Positions 51,940 to 61,018 of a stretch of 64,000 nucleotides of DNA are shown in pieces. Under the pieces are notes generated by a model. It saw nothing but the letters and a program-made list of their open reading frames with translations, was not told where the DNA came from and made no database searches. The stretch is taken from assembly GCA_013398015.1 (NCBI GenBank), contig VZRR01002859.1, positions 310,001 through 374,000 on the forward strand, read 5' to 3'. This DNA is from Oreocharis arfaki (lineage: Eukaryota; Chordata; Aves; Passeriformes; Paramythiidae). The position numbers and the translations under genes were made by a program. Within the stretch, counting starts at the first letter, position 1; each line of letters opens with the position of its first letter.

Positions 51940-52060
51940 AATATTGCTGAGGATATTAATATCTAATTATACTAAACTGATTTGTAATTAACTCCACAGG
52001 AGCACAAGAATAATGCTTGCAGAATTAATTAGGACAACATTAAATAGAAGATATTTTTCT
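51940..52060. promoter_or_regulatory. Cluster of three TAATTA homeodomain cores
   Basis: TAATTA occurs at 51964-51969, 51985-51990 and 52026-52031, three within 68 bp, in repeat-free sequence. TAATTA is the core bound by many homeodomain proteins. Clusters occur in developmental enhancers, but AT-rich DNA also produces them by chance. Confidence 0.25.
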
Positions 52061-54404
52061 TTTCTATTTGTTTGATTTAAGTAATCAATGTAGTTATTTT
52101 GGAGGGTTTCACTGTTTTTACATCTTTTTGAGCTTCACAGACATGCAGGTTCCTATGTAAGAAATTATTTTCTTCTTCTTTTAACCTACCCATTTTACTT
52201 ATGCTCCAATTTGGAACCAAACAAGTAGAAGGATTGCAATTCAGGATTTATTCTTCACCTTAATTAAAGATTCTCCTAGTCCCTCAATAAATGTACCTTA
52301 ATTTGTCCTATGTAAGATAATGACCGTTTAGGACCTTGGCAAGCCTAAAGGGTTTTTGAGCTGTTCTTTTGGGCTACTTAGCTTGATGTAAATGCAGTTA
52401 GGCATGACCTCATTTACCTCTCATGGAAATAGATAATAGTGGCAAGATGTCAGTCCTTTATTTAGCTATTTTAATGCCAAGTTTTACTTTTTTTTTCCCT
52501 CTTCACTGCTGACCTTCAGGATATGCTGCAAAGCCATACCTGTTTGCCAAGTTTTCCGTAAGGGTCGAAGAAAGAACATTTAAGAAACTAGTGGGAAGGA
52601 TCTCCATTTCTGTGGATTAGGGAAGGGCTTAATTGCTGTTGTCTCACCTCCTTAGCTGCAGCTGGAGGGATCATAGCACGCAGAAGAGGATAGACAGTTA
52701 AGAGGCACTTCAAGACACTGCTATGTTTTTTAGGTCCCTTATTAGCTTATATAGTTTTTCTCAGGCCCCATGAATTTCAAGGGATGTGCACAGATGCCCT
52801 TGTCGTCTTCCAGGGTCACCAATAAATTCTCACTTCAGGGTTGCTTAGTTCCAGCTCTGCAGAGAAAGTAGTTGCAGAACATCCCAAGGTCTTTGCCCTA
52901 TGATTAATTTACATACACTTCATTTTGTAAAATGTGTTTTAACACCTGTTCATTAACTTAAGTAATTTCAATACAAGCTTTCCTGTAAAAATTACTTATC
53001 TGTATTAGTATAGTGCACAAAAGCCTAATCTTCACAGGCCCTCATTGGAATAAGTTGCTCTTCAAGTACAAAGTTAGGTGTAATCCTCACATGAAAGATT
53101 TCCCTCTCAAATAAACATTTGTGTTTAAATGTGAAGCACACTTCTGATATCTAAGCATAAATCCTCTCTAGGTTTCTTTTCTATTTTGCAGCAGACTTTT
53201 TGTTCACACTTTTGTGTTCGAGAGGTGCACAGATTAGATATTTCCTTCGTCTCTGCTTTCTTTGATAGGAAAGAGAGGAGTTGTTTCCAGGCTCCACAGC
53301 TTTGCACTGAGATACAGCTGCCTCAAGCTAATTTTGGCTGCTTAGAAACACTTTGTCCATTTTTTTTCTAAAAGCCCCTGAGATTTAAACATACTATCTC
53401 CATAGTCCCAGGCTGCTTGGCTCACTTGCTTCTGTGGAAGAGGTAGACATTAAATCTAGTTTTAAGGCAAAATGCTAAGCAAGAGGAGGGAAACCCAGAA
53501 AAAGTGGAGTAGACCAGATAAAGTGTGATTGTTGTGTCATGTCTTTTCATGAGCTTTTGAACATGTTTCTAGCCTGCTGGCTTCAGCTCTTTTTATGGCG
53601 AACTTCATCCTTGATACTTTTAAGCAACTGTTTCTAATGTACAACCATATTTTTCTTCTTCTTAAGGGTACTTCCATTTCTAAGCTGATCACACCCTAGT
53701 TAGAAAATTACACAGCTGTCTCAAACAGAATGGTAGTAGCAGGTAGCAAAGTTGTTTACTTTTGGCAACTCTTAGCATAACTTGCAACACAGCCTTCAGA
53801 GTATACCACAGAAGAAAGGTGGTAGCATTTGCCATTCACAGATGTCACACGTTCTGAAGTAGGTTGGGTATGAACTATCCATAGCAGCCTACAGCAAGAG
53901 GTTCTCGGAGTATGCCTTCCTCCAGTGTAATAACACAGTTTGCTGACTACATAAGCCACAACAGCATGAACCACCTAATGTTGTACACTTTTATGTCCCC
54001 AAAGGTAAAGAATTAAGATGCTAGATACAACATTTTAAAAAAATAATTGCTTTCCATAATCGAATCTTCATTTATTCCTCCATTTGCAGAGTCACTGCTT
54101 GCATGACATTGCATTGCATGATCTATTAATGAGGTTGGGAGTGAGACAGAGACAAGCGTGCGAAGATATAAATGTGTGTACATTTTACACACATCTCTGT
54201 GTGAGAACACATATATGTCGATAAAGGTTCTGTCTATGTATGAAGGTAGAAGGTGGGAGCAGTGCAGAAAGGTATTCTGAGTGTTCAGTAGGTACAGAAA
54301 AAGCCCTTCTCTTGCCCAGGAACCTTGCTTTGTGCTGCCCATCTGCAGTACCTGAAAACCGCATCACCTCCAGAGAACACATTTGCTCTAGATTAGAGAT
54401 GAGC
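52061..54404. other. Unique noncoding DNA
   Basis: No gene or repeat was recognised. Two overlapping minus frames at 54013-54342 and 54185-54520 start with ATG (109 and 111 codons), but the second lies partly in the neighbouring CR1 and neither resembles a known protein. Confidence 0.5.
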
Positions 54405-54840
54405 ACCTGGTCCAGGGAGAGGCCACAAAGATAACTCAGGGCCTGAAGCACCTCTCCTGTGAGGGAAGGCTGAGACATCTGGAACTTTTCAATCTGAAGA
54501 TGAGAAGGCTCAGGGAGCATCTTACCAATTTATCATTTGCATCGTCCCCCTAAAGGGACGATGCAAAGAAGACAAAGCCAGGATTTTTCAGTGGTGGCCA
54601 GTGACAGGCCCAGAGGCAATGGGCACGAAACTGAAACACAGGAGGTTCCCTCTGAAAATCAGGGAACACTTTTTCACTGGGAGGGTGACTGAGCACTGGC
54701 ACGGATTGTCCAAAGTGTCTGTGGATTCTCCCTCCTTGGGAGCCATCTGGAGATGGTCCTGGACAACAGTTTGATCTGTGAGGTTGGAGCAGGTTGGTCT
54801 CCAGGACTCCTTTCCAACTTCAGTTATATGTGATTTCTGT
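54405..54840 (+). mobile_element. CR1: CR1 LINE 3' end, about 435 bp
   Basis: Sense CR1 3' sequence is visible in order. Blocks are GGCCACAAAGATAACTCAGGGCCTGAAGCACCTCTCC, GAAGATGAGAAGGCTCAGGG, GACAAAGCCAGGA..CAGTGGTGGCCAGTGACAGG, GAGGCAATGGGCAC, aaactgaaacacaggaggtt, TTTTTCACTGGGAGGGTGACTGAGCACTGG, GGAGATGGTCCTGGACAAC and TCTCCAGGACTCCTTTCCAACTTCAG. It ends in a degraded octamer tail (gtgatttctgtc). It is 5'-truncated. An unusual inverted repeat sits inside it at 54536-54567. Confidence 0.92.
54536..54567. repeat. Perfect 13-bp inverted repeat inside CR1
   Basis: The left arm tttgcatcgtccc (54536-54548) is the exact reverse complement of the right arm (54555-54567), with a 6-nt loop (cctaaa). 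The right arm and loop agree with normal CR1 sequence (CTGAAGGGAGGGTGCAAAG-like). The left arm does not: CR1 normally has an ATAAATACC-like stretch there. The left arm is therefore the derived part. Confidence 0.85.
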
Positions 54841-57800
54841 CATATTAGCAGAGTGATTGGTAAATGGAAGGCTGATTCTTCAGGTAACATCTTTTGAGTT
54901 GAGTGCAACCATTCATGTGTCTGCCCTTTACACGGTTTTAAAGTTTTATGTTTGTATACATTTTAATACGTTTGTATATAGTTGATGTTTCAGAACCTTA
55001 GTGGTGGTGGTTCCAGCTTCAGGGTTGCACTGAGGTAATTTTGACCAGTTCAAGTTTTGCAAGTGGTTTTACTTCTGGCCAGAGCATGATAATTTAGAAC
55101 AGACCTTGTGTTGCATTGGGTAGACCTCTTTTGGTACTTAGGTTATCAAGCTGATGCTGTTTCAAAGATAACTGTATTTTGCACTGCTCTTAGTGGTTCT
55201 GGCATGGGGTGTATTTTTGCCACTAATTCATTTTTTTTTCTGGCTGGTATGCTGTATGATCTGCCCTTTTGTTTTTCTGGACTCTGTTTATCTAACATTT
55301 GTCCTTGCCAAAGTTTGTTATTTCTTTTGCTTACCTTCTCTAAGATAGCTGTTGTGTTACTTGGAATTATTTTACCCTGCAAATCTAAAAATAGTTTGAA
55401 AACGTTTGGAGGAGATTTGAGACCTGCAATGAGTAGCAATTGCAGGATAGATGCTCTGTGGCCTATTTCCAGTTTAAAATGCTATTGCACCATTGCATAA
55501 CTGAAGTGCTGAACTCAATTCTCTCATCCAGTTTTTTCTTCTGAGGCCTATGCTCATGCACTTGTATAGGGAAAAATCCTAAACTTTTTTAATATCTTGG
55601 TAATTTTAATGAACAAAAAAAAAAGAGTTATGGCAAGAACTTTGAAATAAAGTTGTAATTAAATTCTAAGTATCATTCTTCCAATTTTAGTCAATAAATT
55701 GTTTAGGAAAATGTAGAAATCACTTCATTATTGCAGCAGCTGTGAAGTTTGACAACTTTTTTTTTGTCATCCTACAGTAGCCAGATTACAATGTGGTAGC
55801 TGAAATTAAGAGCTTTAATTCATGGAGACTAGGATCTGATCTGAGGGAAATGTGACTGAAATACCACCCTGTAGTTACATGAAAGAAAAAAGTGAATAGG
55901 CAAAATATTTGGAATATGTATAAGCCAATTTTTCAATTAATAAAAACATGTATTTTTGCTCTCTAATCACTTTGCTAATTTGAAAAAAAAAATCTTTAAA
56001 CCTCTGGCAGAAGGCCTATGATATTTTTCTATTTTTTTCTTTATTCTGTATGTTTTTTATCACTTTCATATGATTTTTTGAATTACTCTTTATTTTCAGT
56101 AAATATTTCCACACTTTCAACTAGGTCCTCTGTGCCTGCTCTTCCTCTATTCTCATTGCCTCTTGCCTTCCACTGTTACTGTTGAAACCCTGTTTCACTG
56201 TTAATGCTTTGCAGACAGCAGTCTGCATTGTTAAGGTTCTCTGTGGCACTCATCCTCAATCTTCTTTTAATGACACGACTTCTTCCGAAACGCTTTTTTT
56301 AAACCGAGATTTAAGTCATGCTGGTAAAAGTGAAGCCAAGGGACATGGGGTCAAGAAAAGGGCTAATAGAGTTTTAAGTTATTTTCTGCAGTGTTAAAAG
56401 AAGGGTTGTGCTTTAGAGAAGAGTATATAATCACAGACATTTGCTTGTGGCTGCTGGAGATGAGAAAGTTAAAACCGAGGTTGACAGGAAAAGGGAAGTA
56501 TGATGTTGCCTGCAGTCTGTAAGTGCAAGTATTTTTCTTCACAAAAGTTGGAGACACTCCTCTAAAAGCTTATCTGATAATGGCTACTGTCAGCTGCAAA
56601 CTATCAATTTACAAGGACCTCTTATCTGGTCTGAGGCAATTCTTAACATTAAGGTTTCTGAGCGCTTTATTCTCTGTGTTGCCATTTCTTAGGTGCCAAA
56701 GTATGAATTGTCTGATTATGGAATTTAAAAAGTGATGGGCCTGGGGAGGGAGAGAAAGGGAAAGGCTGAAACCAGATGGAGTAAACTGTGTATTATATAC
56801 TATAAACCTGGCCGGATTTATTGAAGGCCTGCTTAGCAAAGTCAATGACAAATTCTGAGAAATTTCATTTAATATGTTTTTAATCTACAAATGTCATTGC
56901 TAATCTGTACTGGAATCCCTGCTTTCCAAGGATGTAACTATGTCTACAAACCTCTCATGTTTTTTCTTATTTCAAATGCTTGATTCATTAAGTGATTTTC
57001 TAAATTTTGAAACTGATAACTTTATTTATCTCAGCCTGATCTGCCAGCAAATTGTGAGTTTCTTCTGCTTCCTTAACCTTTGTCTCATTGTCCTCCTGGA
57101 GTTGACATGGTAGCAGTACCCTCAGGCTCCGTAATGAAATTGCAGCATCTTACCTCTAACTCAGGAAAAAAATCCATTTTGGGGGCATTTTGATTGTTTT
57201 CTTAATTTTTATCTTAAAATAACAGCAACACTTTTATATCTGTTGGGATTTTCTTAGTAATTACAGAACAAAACAAACAAAACGAAACATAACAAACTGA
57301 AAAGTCCCTGTTTTTTGATGCAGCAAGAAATTCCAGCAAATTTTAAGATCCACTTGGAGAAAATAACTAATCAAATATGTATTTTAAGTGGACAACAGAA
57401 AATATGTATTCGTTTTCCTTTTTCTTAGTTGCTAATTTTATTGAGGAAAATAACTGATCTAAGGAGAGTGGGTTTTTTAAGAACTTTCATTTCCTTTACT
57501 ATGTGTGTGCCAGTAGATGAAATGAGTAAGAGACCACTCTCTGACTGGCTGGTAAAGCACAGCTTAAATCTCTACAGTTGGTTTCACCGCCCAAAACAGA
57601 GCGGTCACATCTAAACTGCCTGTTGGAAATGAACCTTATCCCAGGGTGACTCTCAAGCCTTGCTCTGGGCTCTGGATTGAAGAGTTCTTCTAGCTGACCC
57701 AAGCCACATCTGTGCCAGAGAGTGTGCTAGAGATTTTAAAGCAGGGATGGCTGTATTACAGAGTTTGAGCCCTGGCTCAGTTGTTGGTGTAGACATGAGT

Positions 57801-58561
57801 TCTATGGCACAGCGAGCTTTTAGCAGGGACAACTGCAAATAACTATCTTCTTCTTTTTTTCAGTACTTTTTTATCCTGCCAAACCAGTGCAGTAGTGATA
57901 TGAAAGCAATTCCTTACAGTATTAGTTGTCTCAGTCCTGTTTCAGAACACTGTAATTATAAATTAATGTTATGGATGCCATACAAAGACTCAATACATTT
58001 CAAATGAAAGGCTATCCTCGTTCTCTTAAAAATGAATGTATCCATCATTGGTCTGACAGTACAAAGCTGTATAACAGCCTAAGTGATAACTTCTCACAGT
58101 ACCTTTTTGTGCATGCTTCTCAGGTATGGATTGCAAATGTGGAATCAGAGCACTGTTTGTCTGGCTAGTATGCAGTATTGTCATGATCAAAATTCCTACT
58201 GGGCTCCAGAAAAGTACTCATTGAGTGATATGCTTATTTTTTTCAATACAGTGATTTGCTGAGGTAGAAAGAAATTTCTTAGGTCTTTGTCCATATGTCT
58301 GAGGATATAGAATTGTTTTCTGAACAGAATGTACAGCCTAGGCAGATAATGTCTTACCTTGCTGTTTCTAAACCTTAGTACACTTTTTCAAAACCATTAG
58401 ATGGGTTGAGAACTCATGTACAGCTGTAGCCAATTGCTTTAACCTCTGCTCTTTAGAGTGCATGTTCAACCAGAAATCCCAAATCATAAATTCAGGATGA
58501 GTGAGAACTAAACCAAAAAGCAGCTAATCTGTTGAAGGGAGGATGATTACTGTGTGAACAA
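54841..58561. other. Unique noncoding DNA
   Basis: No gene was recognised. The 130-codon plus frame at 55108-55500 opens at GTG and overlaps a 97-codon minus frame (55146-55439). Neither shows a known domain. Composition is T-rich on the plus strand, which explains the apparent hydrophobic peptide. Confidence 0.5.
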
Positions 58562-58735
58562 AGGGTTGGAAGGAACCTTGAGACTGTCAAATTCAATTGC
58601 TATCTCCAAGCAAGGCCAGCTTCAAAGCTACATCAGGTTGTTCAGGGTCTTATCTTGTCAAATTTCCACACTCTTCAAGAGCTGATGTTCCACAGCACTT
58701 CTTATCCATCTGTTTTAAGGCTCTCCAGATGTATA
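58562..58735 (-). mobile_element. CR1: CR1 LINE fragment, diverged
   Basis: The plus strand follows the reverse-complement CR1 order. It shows agggttggaaggaaccttga, TCAAATTCAATTGCTATCTCCAAGCAAGG, CATCAGGTTGTTCAGGGTCTTATC, and GAGCTGATGTTCCACAGCACTTCT. The extreme octamer tail is missing and the far side fades near 58735. Confidence 0.75.
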
Positions 58736-60361
58736 TCAGACCCTGGAATAACTCATAGTTATTCAGATACTAATATACATCATTGTTTGTGAACTAAGGG
58801 AGGCAAATTCTGTCTCTAAACATCCTTTAACAGACTAAATAGGAGAATGAGGTACTCAGGCATCAAAAAAATTAGTTAATTGTGATACAATTTGTTTTTA
58901 ACTGAAAAAAACCCCATTTTCATAGGGAAAAGAAATTTTCATTGTGATACAGTTAAAACATAGGCAATGATATTCATACCTCTGAACTAAGATGATTTGT
59001 TTATATTTATGTTTATTAGAATAAGGCAGGTAATTAAAAAAAGAAGAGCACTTCTTTCAAAGAGAATGTACTGTTAAATTTCTGTCTCTTTCAAGGTTTT
59101 TTTAAGAGAAAGAATAAGAAAAAAAACCTTTTTTTTTCCTCCTTAACAAGGTGTTAATATCAAATAGTAATAATGAAGAAAAACCACCTATATTTTTAAA
59201 AAGTATTCCACACTGCCTTCTAGACACCGGCAGCACAACTCATGGCAGCAGTTTCTGTTTAAAAAAGCTGAAGAAAAATTATAAGAAAATATATAATATA
59301 TATGTTATAATAATACATAATTTTCATATATGGTCCAAATTACATTGTACAATTTTCCCTTGTAATAAACTTTCAGTAAAATTAAGGTATAAAATGTAAT
59401 TGAGTATCTCTTGTCTTGGTTTACACTTTATATGAAAATTCCTATGCCAGACGCATCATATTGTTAGCGTCTTCCAATAGGTTATTGCGTGTTGAATACA
59501 TTCTGACACTTGGTATTTCTGTAGAATATTCAATGCTATTTTTTAATGGGTTTGTGTCATATATGCATATGCATCTGCAATATATAGAATGCTTATATTA
59601 ATAAATGTGTGTTAATGTTACTGAAGGCAAGTTCAGAATGTCAGAGGGGTTTTTGGGAGTTGGTTTTTTTTTTTCCCTACTTAGAGCAGAAAGTTGCAAG
59701 TCCATTTGTGATCCTCTTTGCTTTTTTTGGGAAGTATGTGCACAATTTTAGGCTGGACCTGTAAAAGGATTCATACTGTCCTTCATATTTCTTTTGATGA
59801 TCAATTGTAACCAGTGGTTGATGAAACTGATTTTATTTTTAACAAAGACAGAACCTCCTTATGAGATTGACCATAAGTGAAAGCTGAGGCAAAATTGTGT
59901 TGGAAGTAGTACCGCTCCATGTCTTTAATTAGAATGGAAAACAAAAGTTCTATTACACTTCGTCCAAAGTATAAAAACACTTGGAAAAAAATCTACTTTG
60001 CAGAAGGTCAAGAAATAAGCACTACAGTAAGTGCCAAGAAGAACACTGAAGAAATTGTTGTGTTTAAAAGCACTAAAATGCTGACCTTCAGAAAGAATAG
60101 TGGCAGATGATGCTTTTATTTAAAACAAAAGGCTTCATCTTTTTATGAATCAGATGCATTATCATAATCAGCATCAGTTTGCAGCCTTCACTGACAAATA
60201 TTTCTGACATTTCTAGACTTAGCCTAGTTTCAACACATAAAGAAAAGACCTTGCCCTTCGCTGCCTTTGGAAGAAAAAAATACCAAATGAAAAGTATTTC
60301 TGATAAGTTATTTAATATAAAAAAATTGATTAACTTTAAATGTACTGCCTCTTAAAGCAGA
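58736..60361. other. Unique AT-rich noncoding DNA
   Basis: No gene was recognised. There is an extremely AT-rich stretch at about 59278-59335 (TATA/ATAA repeats). Confidence 0.5.
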
Positions 60362-60395
60362 TTTTTATTATTTGGTATTATAACCACTGCAGTTC
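60362..60395. repeat. 34-bp direct repeat, left copy, flanking LTR
   Basis: It begins tttttattatttggtat and ends gcagttc, immediately before the LTR. It matches 60985-61018 at 29 of 34 positions without gaps. Confidence 0.9.
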
Positions 60396-60983
60396 GGTCC
60401 TGGGTTTGGCTGGGATAGTTAATTTCTTCTCAGTAGTTTGTACAGTGATGTGTTTTGGATTCAGTATGAGTATAATGCTGATAACACACTGATGTTTTGC
60501 TTGCTGCTAAGTAGTGTTTATCCTAAGTCAAGGACTTTTTTTTCTGTCTCATGCTCTGCCAGTGAGGAGATGGAAAAAAAAAAGCCATCAGGGAACAAAG
60601 CCAGGACAGGTGACCCAAACTGGCCAAATAGATATTCCATGGCATAGAACATCATTAGCCCGGGATAAAAAGTGGTGGAATAACACAGAATGGGGGGGGC
60701 GGGGGTGGATGGGGATGCCAGGACAGGATCTGGCATCAGTGAGCAGGTGGTGAACAATTGTGTTGCGCATCACTTTCTTCCCCTTGAGTATGTTTTTTTT
60801 ATTTTCTTTTTTTTTTCCTTTTCATTATCATCATTATTATTAATTTTACTTTTGTTTCAATTATTAAACTGTTCTTTTACCTAAAAGCTTTACTTTTGAT
60901 TCATTTCCCCATTCCTCTGGGATGGGGGAGGTGAGTGAATGGTTGTGTGGTGCTCAGTTGCTGTCTGGGGTTAAGCTGTGACA
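60396..60983 (+). mobile_element. Solo LTR, avian ERVL-like, 588 bp
   Basis: Same family and same length as the 37297 copy. It starts ggtcctgggtttggctggga (the expected T of the terminal TG appears mutated to G). It has tttggattcagtatgag, GATAACACACTGATGTTTTG, AGTCAAGGACTTTT, CATGCTCTGCCAGTGAGGAG and CCCAAACTGGCCAAATAGATATTCC. A polyadenylation-like attaaa lies at 60863-60868, and the 3' part holds a CCCCATTCCTCTGGGATGGGGGAGG block and GGGGTTAAGCTGTGACA. A G-run insertion (about 60691-60704) disrupts the middle, and the TATA region is degraded. No internal retroviral sequence is present. The flanks carry a 34-bp direct repeat instead of a short target duplication. Confidence 0.92.
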
Positions 60984-60984
60984 G

Positions 60985-61018
60985 TTTTTATCATTTGGTG
61001 TTATAGCCACAGCAATTC
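60985..61018. repeat. 34-bp direct repeat, right copy, flanking LTR
   Basis: It begins tttttatcatttggtgt and ends gcaattc, one base after the LTR's terminal CA. Five substitutions separate it from the left copy at 60362-60395, and no indels. Confidence 0.9.

Noticed and set aside
54013..54520. Two overlapping ATG-initiated minus frames (109 and 111 codons)
   Set aside because: One enters the CR1 element, they overlap in different frames, and neither has a recognisable domain.
55108..55500. 130-codon hydrophobic frame resembling a multi-pass membrane protein
   Set aside because: It opens at GTG. T-rich DNA makes hydrophobic peptides by default, a minus frame overlaps it, and no domain is recognised.
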